From NCBI GenBank assembly GCA_026874595.1, contig CM049321.1, positions 46,617,797-46,681,796 on the forward strand: 64,000 bases of DNA, read 5' to 3'. This document shows positions 25,467-39,769 of the stretch, piece after piece; position 1 is the first letter of the stretch; each line of letters begins with the position of its first letter. Below the pieces are notes generated by a model. That model did no database searches. It saw only the letters and a program-made list of their open reading frames with translations, and was not told where the DNA came from. A program made the translations under genes and the position numbers. The stretch comes from Sipunculus nudus. Taxonomy: Eukaryota; Annelida; Sipuncula; Golfingiida; Sipunculidae.

Positions 25467-26912
25467 ATGGATTCAAACACATTTATTCCCCAAGACCCAG
25501 TGATGATGATTAAAGAAGAAAACGACCAAGAATATGCGAGCATCATGCCTTCACCAAGGCAAACTGAAGAATCCAAAATTATATTTGATTCTGAAGACTT
25601 CTTTAAAAATAAAGAGGAAAACATTGATGATAACAAATCAATGACTTTTGGCATATCTAACTGTAACGCTACAGTTAAAATAGATTTTACAGAGAAAATT
25701 AAAATACATGTGGATGATGTGGTTTTTAAATCTAATACTACTGATGGAGGAGCAGCTTTGTGTCCAGTTTTATCAGAGTTTTCATGTAAGATAGAACCAA
25801 ATGACTCGGTGTTTAAATGTTACTTATGTGAAAAGAATTTCTCTGAAGAAAAAACATTAAGGTCCCACATAGGGAGCCACGCACAGGTCAGTGTAGGGTC
25901 TTTTGGAACTGACAGGCATTTTTCTGATTCAAATGAAATAGAACAATCCACAGGAAAACCAAATGAAAAAATATTCAAATGTGAACAATGTGGCAAATGT
26001 TTCTCTCGATTATATAGTTTAAATTTGCACAATAGAATTCATACTGGAGGGAAACCATTCAAATGTGAGCAATGTGGGAAGTGTTTCAAACAGTCAACTG
26101 AGCTGACTAGGCACAACCGTATTCATACTGGGGAGAAACCATATAAATGTGAATTATGTGGTAAATGTTTCATCAGCTCTTCTCATCTCATTGGTCACAA
26201 CAGGATTCATACTGGCGAAAAACCATTCAAATGTGAACAGTGCAATAAATGTTTCCTCAGATCATATGATTTAATTCGGCACACCAGAACTCATACTGGA
26301 GAGAAACCATTCACATGTGAGCAATGTGGCAGATGTTTCTCCAGATCATCTCAGCTCTCTGTACACAAGAGGATTCATACTGGAGAAAAACCATTCGAAT
26401 GTGAATATTGTGGCAAGTGTTTCTTCAGATCAAGTGGTTTGACTGAGCACAAAAGGATACATACTGGAGAGAAACCATTCAGATGTGAACATTGTGGCAA
26501 ATGTTTCGTCCATTCGACTGCTCTGACTGTGCACAAAAGAATTCATACTGGAGAGAAACCATTCAAATGTGAACATTGTGGCAAATGTTTCGTCCATTCA
26601 AATGCTCTGACTGTGCACAAAAGAATTCATACTGGAGAGAGACCATTCCAATGTGAGCAATGTGGGAAGTGTTTCAAAGAGTCATCTCAGCTGACTAGGC
26701 ACAACCGTCTTCATACTGGGGAGAAACCATATAAATGTGATTTATGTGGTAAATGTTTCATCAGCTCTTCCCATCTCAAAGTTCACAACAGGATTCATAC
26801 TGGCGAAAAACCATACGAATGCGAACAATGCAGCAAATGTTTTACCACATCGTCAGGTCTAAGTTCGCATAATAGATCTCATACTGGAGAGAAAAATTCT
26901 AAATGTCAGTAA
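25467..26912 (+). CDS. C2H2 zinc-finger protein, 481 aa, 12 fingers
   Basis: Probable nuclear DNA-binding protein. The start is the ATG 13 nt after the acceptor. IKEE is at residues 15-18; the acidic N-terminal module extends to about residue 100. An atypical separate finger (C-x2-C, H-x3-H) is near residue 117. Eleven tandem fingers with TGEKP/TGERP linkers run from about residue 170 to 475. The predicted contact residues differ from finger to finger, except fingers 7 and 8, which are almost the same ([18 protein letters not shown]) and look recently duplicated. Translation stops at TAA shortly after the last linker, and finger relics continue downstream. The longest intact + strand array in the window. 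Target unknown. Confidence 0.88.
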   Translation: MDSNTFIPQDPVMMIKEENDQEYASIMPSPRQTEESKIIFDSEDFFKNKEENIDDNKSMTFGISNCNATVKIDFTEKIKIHVDDVVFKSNTTDGGAALCPVLSEFSCKIEPNDSVFKCYLCEKNFSEEKTLRSHIGSHAQVSVGSFGTDRHFSDSNEIEQSTGKPNEKIFKCEQCGKCFSRLYSLNLHNRIHTGGKPFKCEQCGKCFKQSTELTRHNRIHTGEKPYKCELCGKCFISSSHLIGHNRIHTGEKPFKCEQCNKCFLRSYDLIRHTRTHTGEKPFTCEQCGRCFSRSSQLSVHKRIHTGEKPFECEYCGKCFFRSSGLTEHKRIHTGEKPFRCEHCGKCFVHSTALTVHKRIHTGEKPFKCEHCGKCFVHSNALTVHKRIHTGERPFQCEQCGKCFKESSQLTRHNRLHTGEKPYKCDLCGKCFISSSHLKVHNRIHTGEKPYECEQCSKCFTTSSGLSSHNRSHTGEKNSKCQ

Positions 26913-28555
<1,643 letters not shown>

Positions 28556-28650
28556 AGGGCTACACATACTTGTGTGTCTGTTAATGTAAGCTCCCTGTTT
28601 ATTTTGCAGACCGTGCCACCCTTTATGGTTTTCCTTTAACTAAATGCACT
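28556..28650 (-). mobile_element. Truncated 3' LTR of the BEL/Pao element
   Basis: About 95 bp match 34810-34902 (agggctacaca, ttaagctccctg, tgcagacc-tgccaccct). The remaining ~177 bp are missing, and the break joins directly to the third copy of the zinc-finger exon. Pyrimidine-rich sequence to the right (28651-28675), purine on the element strand, would be the polypurine tract. Confidence 0.7.
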
Positions 28651-29143
28651 ATTCCTTTATATTTATTCCTTTCTCTATTTGTAGTACATGTGTGGTTTAT
28701 ATCGACAACTTATAATACCTACATTAACTAAACCAAATTAACCGTAGTTTCAGTTTGAACATTTTTATATGTGCAAGACTGCTCCAAAACATGCATGCTT
28801 GTTTACGTTATTACCTATTATCTTCATAGCTATATTGTTTACGCAAGGGCCAGAACTATCCCACAACAGCTGTAAAATATATATCATCCTATAAAATTCT
28901 ACCATCATTAGTCTAAATATTCTATAATATGAAACTCTGTTAAATATAATCCCTTTTTCTAAGATATATATGTAAACCATAAATTCTCTAAAAAAGTAAA
29001 CTCTGCATATTCTGTTCAAAGTTCAACCGAATGATATCATCAGTATCAAACTAGGCTTCATAAAATGGACTATGCGCCATGCAATTTCATAACATAGTCC
29101 TTCACAAAGTTCATTCTAAAAAGTTCACGAATGTTACTCACAA

Positions 29144-30420
29144 TTAAATGGGCACAACTTGACAACTGGTGTCAACACATTTTGACCCACTTGCACTTTT
29201 ACAACACGAATGTATCCTTCTTTGCCATGGAACACTTGAACTACTCGCCCTAAAGGCCTCCTCCCTCATGCTGAACCAGAATCAACAACAATCACAATAT
29301 CTCCGACATGTAGGTGTTTTATTTCTCTCGCTCATTTTTTACGATAGCGCAACATTGGTAGCCACCCTCGCATCCACCTGTACTAAAAATGTTTGACAAG
29401 TTCTTACACCTATCGCCATCTTTTACGAGGACTGAATTTTGTTTCATTGAGCACTTCATGTGCAAACTGTCCTCCTTTTTGACCATGAAGAAAATGATTT
29501 GGCGTTAGTGGCGGTTCATCCTGCGGATCAGAGGTTGGTATGTGCGTGGTCTAGAGTCCAATAATGCTTCTGCTCCTGTAACCGCAGTCATCAGTTCTTC
29601 TTCCATGATGTCTGCTTAATTTAGAATGGCATTTATAGCCCGCTTTGCTGCTTTGATCAAGGTTTCATGGACGCCACCAAAATGTGGTCTCGATGGTTGT
29701 TTGAAATTCCATTTAATACCTTATGTGTACTTGTTCAGGCGATTTGATCCTGGTCTAGCTGATATATCAATGCACTCAATTCCCAACTTGCGCTTCTAAA
29801 ATTTGTACCATTGTCTGAGATAACTTCCCTGGGGACACCTCGTCGATTAATCATCCGCTGAAAGTCATTCAAAAACGAATCTGTATCCAATCCATACGCT
29901 ACCTGCAAGTGTACGGCACGCGACGGCATGCATTTAAACAGACACAAATATCTCTTTGCTTGAACCCGTCCTTTTCATTTTTTTTAAGAATTGACCTCCA
30001 CATTCCACTGATGATTTGGGGAAAGCCCCCATTGGTGACATGACCCTCGAATTTGGAAGTGGAGCCATGAGCCCAGTAGCAGATTTTCCTTTTTCCCGAC
30101 GACACTGGTTGCATTGCCTCTCTTATTCTTATATCACTTCTTTACCGAATATTACGCGCCGACATTTCTGATAATATCTGGTTCACACCATCAAACATGT
30201 TGCCCATCATCATGATACTGTTTAGCTGTCAGCTTTGTGACACTATGCTTCCTCGGCAAAATAATTGGATATCGAGTATCATGTAACAAGTTTTCTGCAT
30301 ATACAAATCGACTATCGCTTCGCATGTCATCTACCTCATCGAGCCTGGGTCTTAGACCAATGATCTTGCTTGAACTAGGTAACTCCTTCCCTTTTTGGAG
30401 AGCTGCATTCAAACAGGAAA
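29144..30420 (-). pseudogene. BEL/Pao integrase region
   Basis: Read on the - strand: ILPRKHSVTKL near 30260, a degenerate H2C2 part near 30110, the core with [16 protein letters not shown] near 29880 and [15 protein letters not shown] near 29800 (second catalytic Asp context). The C-terminal domain typical of Pao integrases follows (GRVVQVFHGKEGYIRVV near 29240). The frame closes with TAA at 29146-29144. Several frameshifts separate the blocks, so it cannot make an integrase. Confidence 0.75.
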
Positions 30421-30879
30421 TGCTTCTCTCTGAACTGCACGAATCAAAACCTACATTGCACTGAGCTCCTCCGAGGTGATTTCTCCTTTCACACGACCAT
30501 CATGACTCTTTTTGACAACACACGATAAAACGTCTCATCCAAGCGTGAACAATTGTCAGCCTTTTCCACCTGGAGTAATTATCTGCATCAAGTCTGGCCT
30601 CAGTTTGACATCGAAACGGTTCAATGTTCACTTCATTGGCTATGACAAGATACCCCTTGTCGATCAGCTTCATTTTGTTCTTTACAGTCTGTCCTTCATC
30701 GACCGTATTCTTTGGCCATCCTGATGGCTCTTTTCTCAGAAACTCAGGTCCACCCTACCATAGTTCATTGTGCACATTGATTCTCTTGAAGGAAGGTCTG
30801 CTGGATTCTCCGTTGTTAGAACATATCTCCACTGCTGTGGGTCTGTATGCCTCTGAATTTCTCCGACGCGATTTGCCAC

Positions 30880-32060
30880 AATTGGTTTGAACCTCTAACT
30901 ACGCCCCCTAAACCATCATAACACGTTTTGACTTTCTGACCAGTAACTCATATCTCTCAAATCTAGCTGTAGCACAACGAAAAGAGTGAGTTGCAACCCA
31001 AGCACGGCAGCAACCGTCTCTAGGTGTGTTCCATAGTTCCATACGCGTATTGAGATGCATCTACAAATGTATGGATCTGTATACTCTCTGGCACCTCCTC
31101 TTGCTCTAAACATAACTTGGAACACAAATCTGTTCCATATCAACAAATTCTTCAAACCAATTATGGCCTTTCTTGTTAGTGTTCTGTGAGATGTTCATCC
31201 CACTGCACACCTGCGGCCCACACTTCTTGCATCAGGATCTTTCCATGTATTATGAAAGGAGATATAAATCCCACTGGATAAAATATAGTTGCTATTGTTC
31301 TCAGGGAACAACGTTTCGATATTTTGAAGTTTCTGTCGACAGGTTTTAGATTGAAGACAAATTTGTCCTCTTCAGCGTTCCACCGAACTCCCAACGTTCC
31401 ATCTTTTTACTGATGGTAATGGTCCTTCCTCGAAGTTGATTTGAGCCATTCTTTCCTTGACAGGAATCTCAGATAACACTGTTGGTGAGTTGGTATTTAT
31501 TCCTAACATGCATTCCTGCTTTCTTCGAGAGATCTGCTAGCCCTCTATTGAGCTCCAGTCCGGCTGTATCATCTGCTACAGAATCCATGCTATTGTCCAT
31601 GTATGTGGAGTTTAGGATTGTTTCAGCTGCAGCAGGGTATTCGTGGATGTTACTTCTGGCATGCTCCTGTGCAATGTACTGTGCCAGAAAAGGCGAGGAA
31701 TTGATTCTAAACACTAAGCGCTGGAACTCAAATATATCTGGTGACCTTGATTGTTCCAAGTCTCGGCCAAAAAACTATGGTATGGTCTCTCTTGTTTTTT
31801 TTCATTGATATCTGGGGATACATTTCTGCTATGTCGCAAACAATCGCAAGCGGCCCTCTCCGAAATCGTGAAAGCACGTCAAAAAGATCGCTCTGCAGTT
31901 TGGGCCCCTGGTCATTCAGGGACACCCCTTCCACTTTGGCTGATGCATCGAAGACTACCCTTGTTTTAGTAGTTGGCATGTCAAGCCGCACCACTTTAAA
32001 GTGAGAAAGTAACCACATGCGACACGAATCTTCATCTTTTATCAGACTCTTGGGCACCTT
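30880..32060 (-). pseudogene. BEL/Pao reverse transcriptase and RNase H region
   Basis: The blocks TRVVFDASAKVEGVSLND (near 31970), VCDIAEMYPQI (near 31830; first catalytic Asp), EFQRLVFRINSSPFLAQ (near 31715) and TYMDNSMDS (near 31610) follow in order. Then come the connection with FYPVGFISPF (near 31270) and an RNase H relic near 31050-30920. In YMDN the second aspartate of the usual YMDD pair is replaced by Asn, which should abolish polymerisation. Frameshifts near 31750 and 31400 split the domain. Confidence 0.8.
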
Positions 32061-32363
32061 TCGAATATAACTCTTTTCCTCATAATCCCTTATGACCTGG
32101 GTGTATGTTCACCAACTACAGGGTCTTTTAGTAGTCTTTTCCCTGTTCCATGTAGGCATTGCTCTGCCATCTCAAAGCCCTCTGGCAATTAAGGGCAACC
32201 AGCTTTCCATTGTACAGCAACTTCATATTTTCCTTGATCGAACTCAAGCGACTTCCTGACAACAGACATTGCCTGTTGGTCATCTGGGTTCAAAATTCGA
32301 GCTTCAGACACACCTTTCACATTTTCCACCTCCTAGAACTGACGGAGAGTTGTATTTAATTCT

Positions 32364-33026
32364 TCAAAGATGTTTGTTTCGTGAATATGGGGTGTTCTTG
32401 CGAAATTTGCACATGGTACGAGCTTTCGTGGAGACTGTCCTTGTACACGTCCAGCCTAGACAAGTTAGGCGCGCGCTTAGTTCTCCAATCTTCCCATACA
32501 CTTCTTTTATGCTGTGATGTAGATCAGCATGGTCCAACCCTATCAGGTGGTCAGCGGTAACCTTTCTTCCAAGTTTTGGGAAATCTATACCCCGCAGATG
32601 TTCAAATTTTCTCCTGTGTTCATTCCAATCAAAGACATGCAAATTACCAGTAACCTTATTCACCGTGTTTGCCGTGATCAACATGTCTATTGATCTATCA
32701 AGGCTTTCAATGTCAAATTCAACTTGCATGGTAGCGAATTTCTCTACCTGGCAATTAGATACGTGAACAGCTGTTTTATGCACCTGACCATGCACACCCA
32801 ACTCTGCAGCGATATCTGCATTCACGAATGTTGGTGTGCTGGCATCATCTAGTAAGGCATTCACTTTTATTCTCTGTTTTCTATTTTTTAGTAGTACTGG
32901 GGTTGTGCGGAGAGCGAGGTAGTATGATTGATTACCATTACCTGAGGTTAATGTCTGACTTGTATGCGACCGATCCTCGCTGACACTATCCCCCTCCGTG
33001 CTGACTCTGGGTATTGGTTTGATCAC
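32364..33026 (-). pseudogene. BEL/Pao protease (A17-type) region, 220 codons open
   Basis: The frame carries NALLDDASTPTFVNADIAAELG near the middle, the aspartic protease signature of Pao elements. Downstream, DHLIGLDHADLHHS and LGWTC match the usual sequence between protease and polymerase. It is the best preserved part of the element, with no internal stop over 220 codons. Confidence 0.8.
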
Positions 33027-34200
33027 TGCTTTGCTAGCAATAGTCGATGATGTTTTTCCTTACATTCTTCAATTCCACAGAACCTACTTTTTCTACAGTT
33101 TGCTCCTTGATTGGCTCGTCCAAGGCACCGATAACACAATCTTAATCATTTTGCATCTTCCCATCGTTGTCGAACAGTTAGTTCCTATAAATGCTTACAA
33201 TGCCACACAACATGTTCTCCACCACAATGGTGACAACTTGTCTTGCTGGCCACACGATCCGTAAAGAGGGTCCGATTCTTCCCATTATGCGACGGTGGCA
33301 TCCAAGTGCGTCTGGCAGTCCCACAAACGGCTTCATGTGCCACTGTACGATATTTCGCCTCATGTATTACGTAATCTCGAAGCGTATTATACCTATTTTC
33401 TCTAATATATCGCTGGTAGGAGGCGACCATAATCTGTCATTTTCCGGACCAATGTCGAATATAACATTTGACTGTCCAATTCAATGTAAAGACCAGCGTC
33501 TTTCAGATTTATCATGACAATATCCAACAAATCTGCAAACATTTCAAGATCTTTTGCATTACCTGGTCGTAGAGGTTTTTGGATCTCTGCAATCTGCAAG
33601 GCTATTTTACGTCGCTACCCGCCATATTTTCTGTAAACGTTCCTTGGCTGCATCGTATGCAGCTGCTGAGTGTCCATGTTTTTGAATAACGCCCAGGGCC
33701 TCTGATAATAGATATTGCCGCAACTGCAGCAGTGTGTACTCCGGTGCCGCTGGATCTAGATCAGTGATGCAATGAAAGCAGCTTTCCAATTCTCGTATGT
33801 TTTGACATCTCCAGAAAACACTGGAATGGAGACACCTCTCAACTGTTTCCATAAGTCTTGTTCCAAAGCTCTACTGTCTCTTTGTTGATTCCCATATCTC
33901 GTTTCAGTACGATGTGGCACAAATGGCGGAGCGTGCGGCCTGAGTGGTTGGTTTTCCTCGTCGGTAAGGTTGGCAGATGCGATTGTCAGTCTGTCGATCA
34001 CTTTACCATTAAATCTGTTTACTGTTACGTGTTCTTCTACGTTGCATGTTTTCTCCACAGGGGCTGGTTGGATCGTCTCCTCGTCTGCATGTTCAACTGA
34101 CTTTACAGTGTCCGGCATGCTTTGCCTTTGTCCGTTTCTACGAATACTTGCCACTGACACTATATTACTAGCACGCGATGAGGTTTCAGCTCTTCTCTTC
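33000..34200 (-). pseudogene. BEL/Pao gag region
   Basis: Blocks include LRGVSIPVFSGDVKTYENWK near 33800, a helical capsid-like part at 33850-33400, a zinc knuckle CHHCGGEHVVWHC near 33215 and a second Cys-rich block CYRCLGRANQGANC near 33110. The frame shifts at about 33760, 33600 and 33400, with a stop between the knuckles. The likely initiator is near 34160. Confidence 0.75.
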
Positions 34201-34614
34201 CGAAAATAGGCCGTTACGTCTGTCTGAGCATCAGCGACCTCTTTTCCTTTTTTTTCATTTCATCACAAGTTTTCTCAAAACACTCCAAATTTCAAGATCT
34301 TAAGTATATTTCTGCTAGTTTCGACAAATTTCAAATCTAGTGCATCAACTAGATTTTTGTTTACACTAAACACAGAAGAGCGTTCAGTCTGTTGTTATAA
34401 GTTCTATCAATTTGCTCCTCAATCTGGTAAAAGCAGCCCTCAGCCTGGGCTTTACTGCCTGGAGCTCTGTTGCACGATCAACATTATTGGCGGCTATTGC
34501 ACTAGGTTACACAGTCTTCTGGCTCATTGCACACCCTGTTTCTTTGTTAGATGACATATTTATGCTTTTAATTGCTTGTATTTTTTTTTAAATGTCATAG
34601 ACATGCTCACAGGT

Positions 34615-34632
34615 TACCACGCTGTGCTACCA
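34615..34632 (-). other. Candidate primer-binding site of the BEL/Pao element
   Basis: On the - strand, directly after the 5' LTR, TGGTAGCACAGCGTGGTA begins with the TGG expected opposite a tRNA CCA end. It resembles, with several mismatches, the primer site for initiator tRNA-Met. The priming tRNA is therefore uncertain. Confidence 0.5.
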
Positions 34633-34902
34633 ATTTATGGTCTGATGACCACTTTAGTCCGTGGTTTATTTGTTATTCCCGAAGTAAAATACGCTGAAAA
34701 CAAACAACACAAGACAGCTCTGGTAACCACCACTGTAATTCACGAATTAACATTAAATAAATTGGCCTCAGCTCCCAGACAGCCGAGGTAACCGTTCTTG
34801 ATCCCTGCCAGGGCTACACATGCTTGTGTTTGTTAATTTAAGCTCCCTGTGTATTATGCAGACCCTGCCACCCTATATGGTTTACATTTAAATAAATGTA
34901 CA
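34633..34902 (-). mobile_element. 5' LTR of the BEL/Pao element, about 270 bp
   Basis: On the - strand it starts TGTACATTT at 34902 and ends just before the primer site. AATAAA is present at 34670-34665 (plus-strand tttatt). The outer 93 bp match the truncated LTR at 28556-28650. The exact 3' edge is uncertain because the usual CA end is not obvious. Confidence 0.65.
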
Positions 34903-35668
34903 ACCCTTTTAAATTTATTTTTTTCGTCATCCAGTTTTGTTCTTTCCTATATTTTCCACGGTTACAATTAGATACCATGTTATATTAAAACATGAGCTTT
35001 TTTTTTAATTTTCATGTAATTTTTGAAGTCATGAAGTAGAGTGATCTGTACCACATAAGCGGACCTTTACATTTGCTCGGAGAACTGATGGTCAGCGAAA
35101 TTAATCAAGTAAAATGCGATTTCGTAGCAAACACGTCTATATTTACCTATACATTCTTGTTGATTTGTATCCCTATATAATTTCTATATTTCATCTGGAG
35201 CTGCGTAGGATCCCTGGAATGAATAATTGTTGCCAAACTTCTAACTATCAAATAAAGACCCAAAACATTTCATTGTTCGTTTGATCTGCTTTTGAAAAGT
35301 GTTATCCATCCTATTTAACCAGTGGCGCCACGGAAATGTTTACCATTGTTTGCAAGTTTTGTTATGACAAACACGTCATGTTATTCTATTTAAAAATTGT
35401 AGCAGTTTGACGTAGAAACTTCAAACATAGCATCTAGAGAGCTCCTCGTAAATCTTGGAAAGCCTAAGTTAGGTGACTGTAACATGTTTTCTCAGGCTTG
35501 CAAAAAGAATGATTTTGAGTACTCGGGCAGTCATTCTATCCATTGTTCAAGGTTCCTCACAGATATTTTTCACTCTGTCAGTAACATCAATAATTAATGC
35601 ATGCGTCACCTGTTAAATTCAACTGAGCGCCATGGCACACTGACCACATATTATTAAAATAAAAGATA

Positions 35669-35715
<47 letters not shown>

Positions 35716-36240
35716 GATACAGTGGAGATACACAAGTATTAATCACGCGGCACTCGAACCTGTCTGAAAGAACACTGTCTAATAAGACCACCTGTCAATG
35801 AAAACCTTTTTATGAACCAAATGTGTTTGCTTGGTTGTAAATCACCTTTCTAATAAGACTACCTGCGAACTAAGACCACTTTGGTCAGTCCAACGGATTG
35901 TCTCATTACTTAGGTTAAACTGTTCAACGTAAATATAAACAAATAAGGTCAGGCTTTGGTATCAACATATTATTACTTTTGTATCATATGGTTATAAATA
36001 GAGATATTCTAGTTATTGTTTATTACTCAATTAATTCTCGAAGTAGACGCCACTACTGTCTGTCCTATCCCGTGACTATTCGGCTCTTTTCTAAAAATTT
36101 TGTAAGATTTGATATTTTCTGTAATATGGGTTTGTGTGTCTTTGGTCTTATAAATCATATCCGTAAATGTAGGAGAATTTATTTCTCTTTACTATAAAGT
36201 TTTTGTGGTATTCCAAAGAAATCTACATTGTAAGGAATGC
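34903..36240. other. No gene; (AT)n and a short repeat relic
   Basis: An (AT)n tract lies at about 35670-35712. From 35740 to 35930 phrases such as ctaataagaccacctg and ctaataagactacctg are repeated, suggesting a small transposon end. A single gtggcgccac motif is at about 35325. Confidence 0.4.
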
Positions 36241-36284
36241 AAACCTCCGACATGTACCGGATCCACACCCAAGATCCAACTAAT

Positions 36285-37215
36285 TGTATCCCCAGACAAA
36301 GTCGGGGGATACTATGTTTTCATACCGGTCCCGCCGCCGCCGCATATAAATCTTGTTGGCGCGATAACTCAATAAATATTTCACAGATCTTAACCCAACT
36401 TGGTATATGTATCGATATGGGTGAGAGGACGATGCCTATTTAAAATGAGGTCATGACCTTGACTAGGAGAGAGTCCTTGACCTTGAATGGGTCCAATTTT
36501 GGGAAAAATCGCACAAATTCTTACATATCTCAAGAAATCATGCATGGATTGATCCAAAAATCAATTTGCTGGAAGATCATGGATAGGGTTGTCATGTTCC
36601 AGAAACTGGTGGCGCCACCTATTATTCTTTACTTGTTTTCGTGCCGTTTAATACCCCCCAAATTGTTACTTGACAGTACTGTGAGCATTATAAGTCAAAA
36701 ACTAATGGACAGATTTCTTTAATATTATGCATATACATAGATATGGGATATGGGATGATGTTTATTCAAATTGGGTCATGACCTTTCCTATGAGAGTAGC
36801 CTTGACCTTGAATATTGCCATATTTGGTGAAAATCACACAAAATCATTAATGTCTCAATAAGGGATGCATGGATTGGTCCAAAAATCAACTTGACCGAAG
36901 ATCTTGAATAGTAATGTCATGTACCTGAAACAGGTGGCGCCACCTGTTATTCTTTTACTTGGTTTTTGTGCCGTTTAATACCCCAATCATTGCCACTAAA
37001 CAGTACTCTGAGCATTATAAGTCAAAAACTGATGGACAGATTTCTTTCATATTATGCATATACATAGACATGGGTTAGGGGATGATATATATTGAAATTG
37101 GGGTCATCACCTTTTCCATGAGAGTGACCTTTTCTATGAGTGTGATCTGATATTAATTGTTGCTGAAGATGGGGGGGGGGGCTATTCTTAAGGGGGGGGG
37201 GGGGGTTAATTGTCT
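36285..37215 (+). repeat. Tandem-repeat element, ~330-bp units, about 2.4 copies
   Basis: It starts at ccccagacaaagtcgggggatac and ends near gtctggggattctatgg, giving weakly inverted ends. Units share tgcatggattg-tccaaaaatcaa, tcatgacctt and cattataagtcaaaaact-atggacagatttctt. Period landmarks are at about 36413, 36741 and 37070. Cores are ctggtggcgccacctatt (36606) and ACAGGTGGCGCCACCTGT (about 36940). Poly-G runs at 37171-37205 lie at its end. Confidence 0.65.
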
Positions 37216-37789
37216 GGGGATTCTATGGCACCTGCGGTGCCAAGAAATATCTAGTTTTTCAGGGGGCCCGTTCCCGATGCTCTGATTTTTTCATGAGTTT
37301 ACGTTCGTGATTACCCGAGTTATTTACGGAAGAACCACACATACACTCGCGTAAGGTAATGAGCGTGTACCCTTTTGGTGAAGGAAATAAATATTTTAAA
37401 TATTGATACTGCCAATGTGCCAATGTATCATAAAAACATGACTTCCTCACCTACGGACTGAATTATAACATCTATATAATTAAGCTCGGTATAATATATC
37501 CTTTAATATGTGGAAGAAATTATCTGCAGTTAGCAGTTTCTCCAAGACCAAATTTAGATATCAAATTTAGATATTCCCATCAAAATATGAAATATATCGG
37601 GCAAACATTTATACTGAAATACCAGTTATTTTTCTTCACAAAAAGAAGCACCATTTTTAAGCGAACTCCATTTCCCGCGTCTGACATTTTATGCTTGATA
37701 CTCCGTATTTCAGTGGTCTCGGACCTGTTATATCATTAAACAAAATGTCTTGATTTAATATACCTGTCACTGCAAAACCCTTTCTTGTC

Positions 37790-38115
37790 TTAAATTGATT
37801 CAACCTATCCTGATCTTTCTAATTTTCATCTCCTTTTTGTAAAACCATTCCTTGTGTTCTCTATTTTTCCATTTCCTTTTTGTGAAACCTTTCCTCATGT
37901 TCTATATTTTTATCTCCGATTCGTGAAACCTTTCCTCGTGTTCTTTATTTTTATTTCCGTTTTTTAAACCGTATCCTTGTGTTTATCTATTTTTCATCTA
38001 CCTTTGGGAAAATCTTTCTCGTGTTCTCTATTTTTCATATCCGTTTTGTGAAAGCGTTCCTCATGTTCTCTATTTTTCATCTCAGTTTTGTAAAACCGTT
38101 CCCCGTCCTGTTTAA
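37790..38115 (+). repeat. ~42-bp minisatellite, about 7 copies
   Basis: tgttct-ta-tttttcat is found at 37855, 37899, 37939, 37979, 38022 and 38064, with periods of 40-44 bp; each is followed by ccgttttgtgaaacc-ttcctc. Because most periods are near a multiple of three, a 127-codon open frame crosses it by chance. Confidence 0.75.
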
Positions 38116-38239
38116 GATTGCTCTATGTTTTGAAGAAAAACAACCTTTTTGTCTTTTTTTTTGCCCAATGCTAAAGACTGGGTCTCCATTGCTCTTATAC
38201 ATTCGACCAATATACAATAAAATATTTCTTCCCCAGGTC

Positions 38240-38445
38240 ACTATAATTGGATCTGAGCTATACTTTGTCCGTCATCTGTTCGTCTGTCTGTACGTCAAAC
38301 TGGCATGTTTTGAAGCTGTAGGACCTGCCATTCTCAGACTTTTTTTTTCCTTTGAGAAATAAAAGAAAACCCTTAAAACTTCATCAAACGCTTCAAGACT
38401 GCCTTATATCAAAACACAAGTGCTGTTTTATTCCTTTATGGCTTA
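38240..38445 (+). repeat. Dispersed repeat, copy of 6.83-7.17 kb
   Basis: It shares tctgagctat, ttgtccgtca, tgtctgtac, then tttgagaaat-aagaaaa and ttcaagactgcct-atatcaaaac with the first copy. Confidence 0.5.
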
Positions 38446-39769
38446 AAAAATCCCCCAAAGAACTATTCTTATCGCAATCCACAATATCTTGATGCCATAA
38501 ATACTATTTTCTTGGTGTAGATGTCTCCTTCCTATATGTTTTGTTTATATAGTTTTTACGGAGATATATAAAATCGTTTGGCTTGTTTCTTATTTTTTGT
38601 TTCCATTTTGCTGGTGTAGAGTTTATACTACTATTATATGTCAATATTTCTATATGAATACCATAAATCTGTCATTTTTCCACAATACCTAAGAATTGTT
38701 CACTTATATCTGACACCTGCATTATACCAGATTTTATAAAATAGAATTTGTCCACCTATTTTTACATGTGTTTATCCACAAGGACTGATTTAAATATTCA
38801 TTTGTTGTGTCTGGACTATGATATATATGACTATATTTACACCAATCGTATAACAGTTCTTTTCAGAATAAAGTATTCTTTTAAAAGAAATAGAGTTGAT
38901 CCAGTTCTTTCTGCATATACTTGAATTTAAATATATATTCAGTCAAATTATTAAAATTACAGTCAACTAGCTATCTCCATCCTTGTGTCAAATCTTAGCT
39001 CAATCTATTGATCCAAGCAATTTGAGTTGCTTGTAATTTTGACCATATGTCAACTATGTTTTAAAACATTATTTTTAGAAGCTATCAAAGTTAATCTTTT
39101 TACTTTATTTTGTTATTCCATATGAAATGAATAAGCTTGCCTTCATCACTTTAAAAAAAAAAAGATACAGGAGGTTTAAGTAAAACAGACAACTGGTATT
39201 GCAGTTATAATATCAAGTCGGATTTTATGACTGTGATCTGACCAGTTGGTGTTAACTCTCTTTTAGACAAAATATTAATTAAATGCTTAATTTCATTTAA
39301 TAATGGCAAGAAGTACTACAATTTAAAGGTGGCACTGAACCTACCTTTAAACAAGAATTTATATGAATTATGGCTTCCTTTTTGTGTCTATAAATGATCT
39401 AAGGGTAATTTTTGTTGTGAAAAGTTCATATTAGGCCTTCGTAAAAGGTGTATGAAAACTTGCTTATCAACAGCATGTTTGCATGTAAACAGCAATGTTG
39501 ACAATGTTGCATATATGCGGACGTAGAAAGATTACTTGTTGTAAAACGTTATTTGCAAAGCTCTGGCTTATTTGACTTGCTGCAAGATGCCCTTGTTGAA
39601 TTCGTCTTATTTTTGCCGGCCCCACATATTATAAACATGTCGATATAAACAACCAGAATATCAGCAGAAGCTGACAAAAGCCCTCAGCCAAAAGAATAGT
39701 GTTTATAGGCAGTAACAGTAACAAATACGAAATATTTGTTTTCACATGGATGTATATCTGTACATGTCT
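38446..39769. other. AT-rich, no supported feature
   Basis: No coding, RNA or repeat feature was recognised. Confidence 0.4.

Larger units (their letters stand above)
28556..34902 (-). mobile_element. BEL/Pao LTR retrotransposon, degenerate, about 6.3 kb
   Basis: On the - strand the order is 5' LTR (34902-34633), primer site, gag, protease, reverse transcriptase/RNase H, integrase, about 490 bp of 3' untranslated sequence, and a truncated 3' LTR (28650-28556). This order, the LLDDAST protease motif and the YMDxSMDS-type polymerase motif are characteristic of BEL/Pao. Many frameshifts and stops, a changed polymerase motif and roughly 13% divergence between the LTR parts (by eye) show an old, inactive copy. 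Confidence 0.85.

Noticed and set aside
31482..32004. Plus-strand frames across the BEL/Pao polymerase
   Set aside because: Antisense shadows of the recognisable reverse transcriptase.
37979..38362. 127-codon frame with a repeated FSIFH-type motif
   Set aside because: It follows the ~42-bp minisatellite, whose period is about 14 codons; there is no other support.
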